From the NCBI GenBank assembly GCA_036375215.1, contig DASUSH010000106.1, positions 1 to 57,918 on the forward strand: DNA of 57,918 nucleotides, read 5' to 3'. This DNA is from DASUSH01 sp036375215. GTDB lineage: Bacteria > Actinomycetota > Thermoleophilia > Solirubrobacterales > 70-9. Shown in pieces: positions 6,098 to 14,280 of this stretch; position 1 is the stretch's first letter, and every line of letters begins with the position of its first letter. The translations under genes were made by a program, and so were the position numbers. The notes under the pieces are model-generated. The model was given only the letters and a program-made list of their open reading frames with translations, was not told the DNA's origin and did no database searches.

Positions 6098-8470
6098 TTG
6101 CTCGCGGCGATCGCCGCGGCGGTGGTCGTCTGCGCCGCCGCGCTGGTTATCGGCCAGCCCATGCACGCGACCGCGGGGTGGCGGGGCTGGTCGCCGCTGG
6201 CTGCGGGGGTGGGGTTCGGGGCGCTGCTGGTGCTCTGCGGGCTGGGGGGGCGGGTGGTCGTGCTTCTCTTGGCGGTCCTGGCGGCGGTGGTCTGGCTCGT
6301 GGCCGCGGGGCACGTGGGGGGGAAGGATCGGGACCGCGAGGCCGATCCAGGTCGTCCGGGCGAGGCGGATGGCGAGAAATCGCCACCTGTCGGCGATAGG
6401 GCGCCATGGGTGGCCCTCGGGGCCGGGCTGATCGCCGCGTTCGGCGCGTTCCTGCCCTTCCTCGTGAACGACCGGATCGGCGTGCTCGGGGCGGGGCTCT
6501 TAAACGACGACATGGCCAACCACCTGCTGATGGCGGACTGGGCCCAGAACGGGACCGAGCCGCGCCCGGAGCTGATCGACGACGGCTACCCGCTCGGGCC
6601 GCACTCGCTCGCGGCGACGCTCGCCGACCTGCTCGGCACGGGGCTCGTCGAGGCCTTCGCCGGGATCACCCTGGCGATCGCGGCGCTGGCGGCGATCACG
6701 GCGCTCGCCGCGCTCGACAAGCTGCCGCCGCTGCGCCGCACCGTCGCCGGGGCGCTCGCCGCGCTGCCCTATCTGGGCGCGGCCTACCTCGCGCAGGGGG
6801 CCTTCAAGGAGCCGATCCAGGCGCTGCTGCTGGTCGCGTTCGCGCTCCTGCTGGCTCGCGGCCGGACGGTCAGGGCGGCGGTGCCGCTCGGGGTGATCGT
6901 CGCGGCGACGATCTTCAACTACTCGTTCCCGGGCCTCTTCTGGCTCGCCGGCGCGGCCGCGGTCTACCTGGCCGTCCTCCACGTGCCTTCTCCCGCGGCG
7001 ATGCTCGCGGCCCTCAGGCGCGCCGCGATCCCGATCGCGCTCACGGTCGCCGTGGCCGCCCTCCTCACGATCCCCGAGTGGGGGCGGATCGTCACCTTCA
7101 CCGGCTTCGGCGCCTTCGACCCGGCGGGGGAGCAGACCGGGCTCGGCAACCTGCGCCAGGCGCTCTCGCCGCTTGAAGCCCTTGGTGTGTGGCCGAGCGG
7201 TGAGTTCCGGCTCTCTCCGGCGGACGCAAGCCTGCCCGCCGCCGCCTTCTACCTGGCGGGCCTGCTCGGGGCGGTCGCGGTCGGGATCGGGGTCGCGGCC
7301 GCGATCAGGCGGCGCCGCGAGGACGCCGACGGCGTCGCGATCCTCGCCGCCTTCGGCTCCGCGGCCGTCATCTACCTGGGCGCCGCGATCGCGGGCACTC
7401 CCTACACGAGCGCGAAGGCGCTCGCGATCGCCGCGGCCCCCGCGATGCTCCTCCCGCTGCGGGCGTTGCTGGCGCGCGGCGCGATCTCGGGCCTCCTCGC
7501 GCGCCGCCCGCGCCTCCTCGCCCCCGCGGCGACCGCGTTCGCGCTCGTCTTCGTGCTCGCCGCCGGCGTCTCGAGCTTCCTCGCCCTCCGCCAGGCGCCG
7601 GTCTCGGTCGCGGCGCACCCCGGCGAGCTCGCGGGGATCCGGCCGCTCGTCGCCGGCGAGCCCGTGCTCTTCCTCGGCCGCGACGACTTCATTGCCTGGC
7701 ACCTGCGCGGCGCGCCCGTCTCGACCCACATCAAGAACTTCTTCAGCACCGGCGAGGTGCCCGCCCGCGTCGACCCCGAGGACGGCGAGAAGTTCGACTT
7801 CGACGCGGTGTCCGCCGCCACACTCGACGGCTTCGACTGGGTACTGACGAGCTCGACCGCCTACGCGAGCGAGCCGCCCGACAACTTCGAGCTCGCTCGG
7901 CGGACGCCGTCGTACGCGCTCTGGGAGCGGACCGGGCCGACCGTGGAGCGCGCGATCCTCGGCGAAGGCGCCGCGCCCGGGGCGGAGCCGGACTGCGCGG
8001 ACCCGCCGGAAGCCTCGGCCGCGGGGGTCTGGCCGGTGCCCCCGGTCGAGGGCTCCGAGGAGGATTGGCGCCCCTCGGCGACGATCGCGCCCGGCGAGAC
8101 CGCGACCCGGTCGCTCGAGCTCGGCCGCGGGAGCTGGGAGATCTCGCTCGCCTACGACAGCCCGCGGCCGGTGACCCTCGAGGTCTCGGGGCCGGCGCTC
8201 AGCCGGCGCATCCTCACGCTGCCCGCGAACCTCGACTTCCGCGGCCCGACGCCGCCGTTCCCCGCGGCCGAGGAGCTGGAGCTGCACCACCGCGGCGCCT
8301 ACGAGGTCCAGGCCTCGCTTGCCGAGGCGCCGCTCGCCGGCCGCCTGCTGGGGGCCGAGGGCGAGGCCCACCTGCGTGGCCTCTACGCCGTCGACACGGG
8401 CAGACCCGTGGCGAGCGAGCGCGGCAGGCCGCCCTGCGGCGCGTACGTGGACTGGCTCCTGCGCCCCTGA
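6098..8470 (+). CDS. Large polytopic membrane protein, GT-C-glycosyltransferase-like
   Basis: 790 residues with about 13 hydrophobic segments in the first 570 residues and a C-terminal soluble region (about 575-790) that looks beta-rich. Near residue 140 the first large external loop contains LLNDDMANHLLMADW; an acidic pair in this place is typical of GT-C enzymes, which use polyprenyl-phosphate sugars outside the membrane. A long charged loop (about residues 75-105) has no counterpart I know. I cannot assign donor or acceptor. The chosen start is TTG, 4 nt after the asd stop, which suggests reinitiation; no Shine-Dalgarno is visible. The GT-C call is moderate. Confidence 0.75.
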   Translation: MLAAIAAAVVVCAAALVIGQPMHATAGWRGWSPLAAGVGFGALLVLCGLGGRVVVLLLAVLAAVVWLVAAGHVGGKDRDREADPGRPGEADGEKSPPVGDRAPWVALGAGLIAAFGAFLPFLVNDRIGVLGAGLLNDDMANHLLMADWAQNGTEPRPELIDDGYPLGPHSLAATLADLLGTGLVEAFAGITLAIAALAAITALAALDKLPPLRRTVAGALAALPYLGAAYLAQGAFKEPIQALLLVAFALLLARGRTVRAAVPLGVIVAATIFNYSFPGLFWLAGAAAVYLAVLHVPSPAAMLAALRRAAIPIALTVAVAALLTIPEWGRIVTFTGFGAFDPAGEQTGLGNLRQALSPLEALGVWPSGEFRLSPADASLPAAAFYLAGLLGAVAVGIGVAAAIRRRREDADGVAILAAFGSAAVIYLGAAIAGTPYTSAKALAIAAAPAMLLPLRALLARGAISGLLARRPRLLAPAATAFALVFVLAAGVSSFLALRQAPVSVAAHPGELAGIRPLVAGEPVLFLGRDDFIAWHLRGAPVSTHIKNFFSTGEVPARVDPEDGEKFDFDAVSAATLDGFDWVLTSSTAYASEPPDNFELARRTPSYALWERTGPTVERAILGEGAAPGAEPDCADPPEASAAGVWPVPPVEGSEEDWRPSATIAPGETATRSLELGRGSWEISLAYDSPRPVTLEVSGPALSRRILTLPANLDFRGPTPPFPAAEELELHHRGAYEVQASLAEAPLAGRLLGAEGEAHLRGLYAVDTGRPVASERGRPPCGAYVDWLLRP

Positions 8471-8515
8471 TCCCCCGTGAGCCCCCGACTCGGCCCGCCC
8501 TGAAAGGCTTGAGGC

Positions 8516-10303
8516 GTGAACGACGGCGAGCTGATCCTGGCTGCGGGCGCGCTGCTGGCGGCGGGCCTTGCCGCCGCCCTGCTCGCCTCGCGCCTGCGCG
8601 TGCCAAGCCTGATCCTCTTCCTCGGCGTCGGCATGCTGATCGGCTCCGACGGGACCGGCTGGATCGAGTTCAACGACTACGAGCTGGCGCGCACCGTCGG
8701 CATCGTCGCCCTCGCCCTGATCCTCTTCGAGGGCGGGCTGACTTCCGGGCTGATCGAGATCCGGCCGGTGCTCGGCTCGGCGCTCAGCCTGGCGGTCTTC
8801 GGCACGATCGCGACGGCGGTGATCGCGGGCTTCGTCGCCGCGTGGCTGTTCGACCTCTCGACCCTCGAGGGCATGCTGCTCGGCTCGATCATCGCGACCA
8901 CCGACGGCGCCGCGATCTTCGCGCTCCTGCGCGGCTCGACGCTGAAACGCAAGCTGGGTCGGACGCTCGAGGGCGAGGCGGGGATGAACGACCCGGTCGC
9001 GATCCTGCTCGTGCTCGGCTTCATCGAATGGATCGAGGACCCCCAGTTCGGGATCGAGGGCATGGTCTTCCTGTTCGTCGAGGAGCTCGGGATCGGCCTC
9101 GCGGTCGGCGTCGCGCTCGGCTGGGTCTCGGTGTACGCGTTCCAGAAGATCAGGCTCGACACCGCCGGCCTGTTCCCGGTTGCGTCCCTGACCGTCGCGG
9201 CGCTCGCCTTCGGGCTCGCCGAGGTGATCGGCGGCTCGGGGTTCCTCGCGGTCTACTTCGCCGGCCTCGCGCTCGGCGGCTCAGCGATCCCCGCGAAGCG
9301 CACGATCACGACGTTCCACCAGGGCCTCGCGTGGGTGGCCCAGGTGGCGCTCTTCCTCGTCCTCGGGCTGCTCGTCTTCCCGAGCCGGCTCGGCGACGTC
9401 GCGCTCGAGGGCACGATCCTCGCGCTCGTCGTCGTCCTCGTCGCCAGGCCGGCCGGGGTATTCCTCGCGACGGCGGCCTTCCCATACAGCTCCTCGGAGC
9501 GCCTGGTGCTCTCGTGGGCCGGCCTTCGCGGCGCCCTCCCGGTGGTGCTCGCGACCTTCCCGGTGATCGCCGGCATCGCCGGCAGCAGCGAGTTCTTCGA
9601 CATCGTCTTCTTCGCGGTCCTGCTCTCGACCCTGCTCCAGGGATCGACGTTCGAGCGGCTCGCGAAGAGGCTGCGGGCGACCGCCAACGAGCCGGCGCTG
9701 CCGCAGCCGCTCGCCGAGCGCGGGGTGATCCGCCGGCTGGGGGCGGAGGTGCTCGAGCACGAGGTCGGCCCGAACGATGCGATCGTCGGCGCCCGCGTCT
9801 CCGACCTCGGCCTGCCGCGCGAGGCACTGGTCAACGTGATCGTCCGCGGTGAGGAGGCGATCCCGCCGCGCGGCTCGACCCGCCTGCACGCCGGCGACAG
9901 TCTCCACCTCCTGATCCGCCAGGAGACCGCGCCCGAGGTGTTCGGCCTGATCGAGCGCTGGAACACGGGGCCGGTCGGCCCCGAGGCCCGCCCGCCGCGG
10001 CGGATCCAGGGCCGCCCGCCGGTGTTCTCGGTGCGCCCGTGGCGTGAGTCCGACGGCGACCCGGCGCGACCCCGCGAGGTGGAGGGGGAGCCGGTCACCG
10101 AGTACCTGCGCGAGCGCCGCGACGTCCCGGGCGCGCTGGTCGTCCTCGCCGACGGCCGCTACGCGGTCACGGGCCCGATCGTGGCGGTCGGCGGCCGCGA
10201 GGACCTGACCGCGTGGGCCCGGCGGCGGCTCACCACGGCCGACAGCGACGAGCGCGCCTGGCTGCAGGGCGTGATCGGCGCCCTCGGCGCCGAGGGCCTC
10301 TGA
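8516..10303 (+). CDS. CPA1-type K+(Na+)/H+ antiporter with TrkA-C domain
   Basis: 595 residues. The first 390 form a sodium/hydrogen exchanger domain with about 12 helices; visible markers are LFEGGL in helix 3, IIATTDGAAIFALL, and EGEAGMNDPVAILL, where Asn-Asp is the ion/proton site. After a short linker comes a TrkA_C (RCK_C) domain at about 410-480 (EHEVGPNDAIVGARVSDLGLP), which usually binds nucleotides such as c-di-AMP. A further C-terminal 110 residues resemble the tail of NhaP2/CvrA proteins. Start GTG follows a GAGG. It ends 6 bp from the convergent CBS gene. Confidence 0.93.
   Translation: MNDGELILAAGALLAAGLAAALLASRLRVPSLILFLGVGMLIGSDGTGWIEFNDYELARTVGIVALALILFEGGLTSGLIEIRPVLGSALSLAVFGTIATAVIAGFVAAWLFDLSTLEGMLLGSIIATTDGAAIFALLRGSTLKRKLGRTLEGEAGMNDPVAILLVLGFIEWIEDPQFGIEGMVFLFVEELGIGLAVGVALGWVSVYAFQKIRLDTAGLFPVASLTVAALAFGLAEVIGGSGFLAVYFAGLALGGSAIPAKRTITTFHQGLAWVAQVALFLVLGLLVFPSRLGDVALEGTILALVVVLVARPAGVFLATAAFPYSSSERLVLSWAGLRGALPVVLATFPVIAGIAGSSEFFDIVFFAVLLSTLLQGSTFERLAKRLRATANEPALPQPLAERGVIRRLGAEVLEHEVGPNDAIVGARVSDLGLPREALVNVIVRGEEAIPPRGSTRLHAGDSLHLLIRQETAPEVFGLIERWNTGPVGPEARPPRRIQGRPPVFSVRPWRESDGDPARPREVEGEPVTEYLRERRDVPGALVVLADGRYAVTGPIVAVGGREDLTAWARRRLTTADSDERAWLQGVIGALGAEGL
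10280..10297. terminator. 18-bp perfect palindrome at a convergent gene junction
   Basis: GCCCTCGGC repeated inverted with no spacer lies at the end of the CPA1 gene, just before its stop and 13 bp from the stop of the facing CBS gene. A stem-loop here could end transcription from both sides. No T tract follows. Confidence 0.4.
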
Positions 10304-10309
10304 CCGGCG

Positions 10310-10804
10310 CTAGAGCACCTCGTCCGGCACGTCGTGGCTGCCGCTCGCCCGGCTCACGAAGCGCGCGACGAGCGCGTGGAAGAAGTCCTGGCGGGTGACG
10401 ATGGCATGGACCCGGCCCTCGGTCGCGATCGGGATCACGAGCACGCGGTGGTGGAGGAAGAGCTCGGCGAGCTGGGTGTCCGAGTAGTCGTCCTCGACCA
10501 GGACCGAGTCCTTGGTCAGATAATCGCGGATCGACTCGGCGGCGCACTCGAGCCTACGGTCGATCGCGTCGTCCATGTTCCGCGAGATCATCGCCGAGGA
10601 GGAGAGCTCGGCGACGTAGCCCGGGAAGAGCGCAGCCATGAACTCGCGCTCGCCGAAGATCCCGGCGAACTTGCCGTTCGCGTCGACAGCGGGCAGCGCG
10701 GGCAGGCCGGTTTCCACGACCCGCCGGGCGGCCCTGCCGACGGTCTCATCGGCGCCGAGCGGCTCGACCTCGCGCAGCGCCTCCTTGACGATCGAATCGG
10801 GCAT
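10310..10804 (-). CDS. Two-CBS-domain protein
   Basis: 164 residues forming one Bateman module: CBS1 about residues 10-75 with VGRAARRVVETGLPALPAVDANGKFAGIFGEREFM, and CBS2 about 90-150 with LAELFLHHRVLVIPIATEGRVHAIVTRQDFF. Such modules bind adenosine nucleotides and tune a partner protein. There is no attached catalytic domain. It lies 13 bp downstream of the permease gene on the same strand, so it may be a nucleotide sensor for that transporter. Direct evidence of the partner is lacking. Confidence 0.88.
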   Translation of the reverse strand: MPDSIVKEALREVEPLGADETVGRAARRVVETGLPALPAVDANGKFAGIFGEREFMAALFPGYVAELSSSAMISRNMDDAIDRRLECAAESIRDYLTKDSVLVEDDYSDTQLAELFLHHRVLVIPIATEGRVHAIVTRQDFFHALVARFVSRASGSHDVPDEVL

Positions 10805-10817
10805 CGGGGTTCCTCCC

Positions 10818-12083
10818 TCAGTTGAGCGCGACGTAGCGAACGAGCACGTAGGCGGTCGCCATCAGAATCGAAACTACCGTCACGGGCACCCCGACCTTGA
10901 GGAAGGTGACGAAACCGATCGGCTTGCCGGCGCGATCGGCGAGGCCGGCGGCGGCCACGTTGGCGCCGGCGGCGATGATCGTGGCGTTGCCGCCGAAGCA
11001 GGCGCCGAGCGAGAGCGCCCACCAGTAGGCGTCGTCGCCAGAGGTCCCCTGCAGCTCCTGGACGACTGGGATCATCGCCGTCGTGAACGGGATGTTGTCG
11101 ACGATGGCGGAGCCGATCGCGCCGATCCAGAGCGTGCCCATCAGCTCCGCGGTGCGATCGCCGCCGGTCAGGTCCTCGACCGCGGTCGCAACCTCGGCGA
11201 TCGCGCCGGTCTCCTCGAGCGCACCGACCATGACGAAGAGGGCGACGAAGAAGAACAGGGTCGGCCACTCGATCTTCGCCAGCGCCTCCTGGAGGTCGAT
11301 CGTGGTCACGAGCAGCGCGACCGCGGCACCGGTGAGCGCGACCGTGGCCGGCTCGATGTGGAGCGCCTGGTGGGCGAAGAAGGCGAGGATCGTGATGATC
11401 AGGATCGGGACCGTGCGCCGCAGCTCCGCGGGATCGCGGATCGCGGCCTGCGCGTCGAGGTCCATGACGTAGTGCCGGTTCTTGTCCTTGACCTGCAGCC
11501 GGGGGCGGTACCAGACGTAGAGCAGGGCGGTCACGACCAGGAACGTGAGGAGCGCGATCGGCGCCAGGTTGACGATGAAGCTGTTGAAGCTGAGGTCGGT
11601 GGCGCCGGCGATGATGATGTTCGGGGGATCGCCGATCAGGGTCGCGGTGCCGCCGATGTTGGAGGCGATCACCTCGATCACGATCAGCGGGATCGGGTCG
11701 ATGTCCAGCGCGTCGGCAAGCAGGAACGTGACCGGGACGATCAGCAGGATCGTCGTCAGGTTGTCGAGGAAGGCGGAGAGGATCGCGGTCGTCCCGGCGA
11801 GCGCCACCACCACCGCCAGCGAGCGTCCCCGCGAGATTTGCCCGGCGCGGATCGCGATCCAGTCGTAAACCCCGGTCTGCTGGGTCAGGTAGACCAAAAT
11901 CATCATCCCGGCGAGCAGGCCGATCGTGTTGAAGTCGACCGACTCGATCGCCTTCTCCTGGGTGAAGTCGCCGACGAAGAGGACGACGATCGCGGCGCCG
12001 AGCAGGGCGACCTTGGTCCGATGCACGCGCTCGGAGGCGATTAGGGCGAGCCCGACGAGGAATGTGGCGATTGCGATGGCCAC
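10818..12083 (-). CDS. Ion transporter superfamily permease (ArsB/NhaD/CitM type)
   Basis: 421 residues with 10-12 helices. Markers of the IT superfamily are FLDNLTTILLIVPVTF in the first half, SNIGGTATLIGDPPNIIIAG, and the repeat-related AIVDNIPFTTAMIPV and ACFGGNATIIAAGANV in the second half. Members export arsenite, exchange Na+/H+ or import anions; sequence alone does not settle which. No arsR or arsC lies nearby, and the neighbours are cation antiporters, so Na+/H+ exchange is my preferred guess. Start GTG. About 80 nt of structured leader precede it. It is followed by the CBS gene. Confidence 0.88.
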   Translation of the reverse strand: MAIAIATFLVGLALIASERVHRTKVALLGAAIVVLFVGDFTQEKAIESVDFNTIGLLAGMMILVYLTQQTGVYDWIAIRAGQISRGRSLAVVVALAGTTAILSAFLDNLTTILLIVPVTFLLADALDIDPIPLIVIEVIASNIGGTATLIGDPPNIIIAGATDLSFNSFIVNLAPIALLTFLVVTALLYVWYRPRLQVKDKNRHYVMDLDAQAAIRDPAELRRTVPILIITILAFFAHQALHIEPATVALTGAAVALLVTTIDLQEALAKIEWPTLFFFVALFVMVGALEETGAIAEVATAVEDLTGGDRTAELMGTLWIGAIGSAIVDNIPFTTAMIPVVQELQGTSGDDAYWWALSLGACFGGNATIIAAGANVAAAGLADRAGKPIGFVTFLKVGVPVTVVSILMATAYVLVRYVALN

Positions 12084-12091
12084 TACGGTCG

Positions 12092-12156
12092 CGGGAAGGC
12101 CTGGATGTCGGGGTGCGAAAGCATGGTTCGGCTCAACTTGCCGACCAGCCTTCCCG
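12092..12156 (-). promoter_or_regulatory. Structured 5' leader of the IT-family permease
   Basis: A long imperfect stem: CGGGAAGGCCTGG (12092-12104) pairs with CCAGCCTTCCCG (12145-12156) with one bulge, and GTCGG (12107-12111) pairs with CCGAC (12141-12145) inside it; a small TGC-N4-GCA hairpin lies in the loop. A TATCTT box at 12176-12171 would start RNA just upstream of the fold, leaving about 80 nt of leader. I cannot match it to a known riboswitch consensus. A hairpin ending the upstream gene is an alternative reading. Confidence 0.4.
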
Positions 12157-12188
12157 GCGCACCGCGGAGGAAGATAGCGGTTGGCGGG

Positions 12189-13352
12189 TCACCGGCCGCC
12201 GGCCGCCGAGCGCCGGAGTGCCGGCGGCGCGGCGACCGTGGTGAGCACCGACATCCCGACGATCGCCGCGAACAGCTCGGCGTCGATCACGCCGGATGCC
12301 GCGCCGATCCCGGCGATGATGATGCCGACCTCGCCTCGCGGGACCATCCCGATCGCGACGATCCGCCGCTCGCTCGCCGGCAGCCCGCGGGCTCCGGCGC
12401 CGGCCGCGACCAGCTTGCCGGCGACGGCGACGACCGTGATCAGGACGAGGACGCCGACCGCGCCCGCGAGCGCGTCCAGATCGAGCCCGATGCCGATCGA
12501 GGCGAAGAAGAAGGGAGGGAAGAACGCGTAGAGGGGCGCGACCTCGTCCTCGATCGGGTGCTGGTCGCGGGTCTCGGCGACGATCATCCCGGCGAGGAAG
12601 GCGCCGATCACGGCCGCCAGGCCGATCTCGGCGGCGAACGCGGCCAGGGCGAGGCAGAGGATCACCGCCGGCAGGAGCGGCGAGTCGGCGAACCGCGGGG
12701 CCTGCAGCAGGCCCGGCCGGGCCCGGAGCAGGCGGGTCCCGCCGAGCGCGACGAAGATCACGAAGGCCGCCGCCAGCCCGATCGACGCGGCGATCGCGGC
12801 GGCATCGACGCCGCCCTCGGCCGCGATCCCGGTGGCGATCGCGACCAGGACCAGCGCCAGGACGTCGTCGATCACGGCCGCACCGAGGATCGTCCGCGCC
12901 GCCCGCGTCCGCAGCAACCCGAGCTGGTCGAGGACGGCCGAGGTGATGCCGACGCTCGTCGCGGAGAGCGCGGCGCCCAGGAAGAGCGCGGTCTCGGTCG
13001 GCTCGCCGAGGGCGATCCCCGTCGCGAAGCCGGCGGCGAAGGGAACCGCGACGCCGAGCACGCCGACCGCGGTGGACGTCCGGCCCACGGCCCGCAGTTC
13101 CTCGATCCGGGTCTCGAGGCCCACCCAGAAGAGGACGAAGACGACGCCGAGCTCGGCGAAGACCTCGAGCACCTCGCTCGGCTCGACCAGACCGAGCACC
13201 GCCGGGCCGATCGCGAGCCCGGCCAGGATCTCGCCGACGATCGCCGGCTGCCCGAGCCGCTTGAAGATCTCGTCGCCGAGCTTCGCGGCGACGAGCACGA
13301 CGAGCAGGTCGACGAGGAAGCCGGCGACCGGGGTCGCCGCCGCGAGCGGCAC
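12189..13352 (-). CDS. CPA2-type cation:proton antiporter (KefB/NapA-like)
   Basis: 387 residues, membrane domain only with about 12 helices. Visible: KRLGQPAIVGEILAGLAIGP at helix 2, LELGVV-like stretch FAELGVVFVLFWVGLET, LGAALSATSVGITSAVL, and ILGAAVIDDVLALVLV, where the Asp-Asp pair is the ion-binding site. No RCK or TrkA-N domain follows, unlike KefB/C. Start is GTG, 28 bp after the stop of the gene upstream on this strand. It probably exchanges Na+ or K+ for protons and adds a third antiporter type to this stretch. Confidence 0.92.
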   Translation of the reverse strand: MPLAAATPVAGFLVDLLVVLVAAKLGDEIFKRLGQPAIVGEILAGLAIGPAVLGLVEPSEVLEVFAELGVVFVLFWVGLETRIEELRAVGRTSTAVGVLGVAVPFAAGFATGIALGEPTETALFLGAALSATSVGITSAVLDQLGLLRTRAARTILGAAVIDDVLALVLVAIATGIAAEGGVDAAAIAASIGLAAAFVIFVALGGTRLLRARPGLLQAPRFADSPLLPAVILCLALAAFAAEIGLAAVIGAFLAGMIVAETRDQHPIEDEVAPLYAFFPPFFFASIGIGLDLDALAGAVGVLVLITVVAVAGKLVAAGAGARGLPASERRIVAIGMVPRGEVGIIIAGIGAASGVIDAELFAAIVGMSVLTTVAAPPALRRSAAGGR

Positions 13353-13380
13353 CTCGGTCAGGCGATCACCGCGTGCGCGC

Positions 13381-14280
13381 TTAGGCCGGAGAGCCGGCGC
13401 CGAGCCGGCCTTCGACCCACTCGGTCGAGGCGATGTGCTTCGGCATCCCGAGCTGCTTGGGGTCGAAGCCGAGCGCTAGCCCGACGAGCTGCGGCAGGTG
13501 CAGGACGGCGAGCCCGAGGTCGCGGTTGACCACCTTCGCCGCCTCGGGCTGCTGCATGTCGAGGTTCAGGTGGCACAGCGGGCAGGGGGTGACGAGGCAG
13601 TCCGCGCCGGCGTCGATCGCGTCCCCGACGTGGGTGCCGGCCTGGCGCAGCGAGGTCTCCCGGTTCATCGTGATGATCGGGAACCCGCAGCACTTGCGGG
13701 CGCCGTCGTACTCGACGACCTCGCCGCCGAGGGCCTCGATCACCTGCTCGAGGTAGAGATCGCGCTCCGGGTGCTCCTCGTAGCCGAGGCGGTGCTTGGG
13801 GCGGACGATGTAGCAGCCGTAGAACGGGCCGACGCGCAGGCCGGAGAGCGGCCGCTTCACCTGCGCCTTGAGGGCGTCGAGACCGATGTCCTCGACCAGG
13901 ATCCAGAGGAAGTTCTTGTTGGTCCAGCCGTCCTTGCCCTTGACGTACTCGAGCCCGTCGCCGGCGAGCGTCTCGTTGATGTGGGCCCGGTAGGCGGAGT
14001 CGGCGTCGAGGCGCTGCTGGCATTCCGATTGGGCTCCCTGGCAGGTCGAGCAGATGTTCATCATCGCCAGGTCGGTCTTCTGCGACAGCGCGAAAGTGCG
14101 GGCGTTCAGCGTGTCGGCGAGCTCCTGGTTGTGCTCGGCGATGACGCCGGCGCCGCAGCAGTTCGCCCGGTCGAGCGTGACGAGCTCGATCCCGAGCGGG
14201 TCGGCGATGAGCGCCATCGAGCCGTGCAGCTCGGGCGTGAAGCCGCGAGAGACGCAGCCGGGCCAGTACGCGAGCTTCAA
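13381..14280 (-). CDS. Succinate dehydrogenase CCG-domain subunit (SdhE/HdrB-like)
   Basis: 299 residues with two cysteine-rich CCG domains. The first has PGC near residue 8, NCCGAGVI and CSTCQG; the second has YGCYIVRP, CCGFPIIT and CPLCH. These bind an unusual [4Fe-4S] cluster in HdrB and in SdhE of type-E succinate:quinone oxidoreductases, where the subunit replaces or helps the haem b membrane anchor and passes electrons to quinone. The start is TTG overlapping the SdhB stop as TTGA, so translation is coupled. A longer open frame continues upstream but reads as a shadow of sdhB. No membrane helix is evident. Confidence 0.88.
   Translation of the reverse strand: MKLAYWPGCVSRGFTPELHGSMALIADPLGIELVTLDRANCCGAGVIAEHNQELADTLNARTFALSQKTDLAMMNICSTCQGAQSECQQRLDADSAYRAHINETLAGDGLEYVKGKDGWTNKNFLWILVEDIGLDALKAQVKRPLSGLRVGPFYGCYIVRPKHRLGYEEHPERDLYLEQVIEALGGEVVEYDGARKCCGFPIITMNRETSLRQAGTHVGDAIDAGADCLVTPCPLCHLNLDMQQPEAAKVVNRDLGLAVLHLPQLVGLALGFDPKQLGMPKHIASTEWVEGRLGAGSPA

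Noticed and set aside
12084..12188. c-di-AMP (ydaO), SAM, cobalamin or GEMM riboswitch
   Set aside because: The conserved core sequences of these classes are not present; only a generic structured leader can be claimed.
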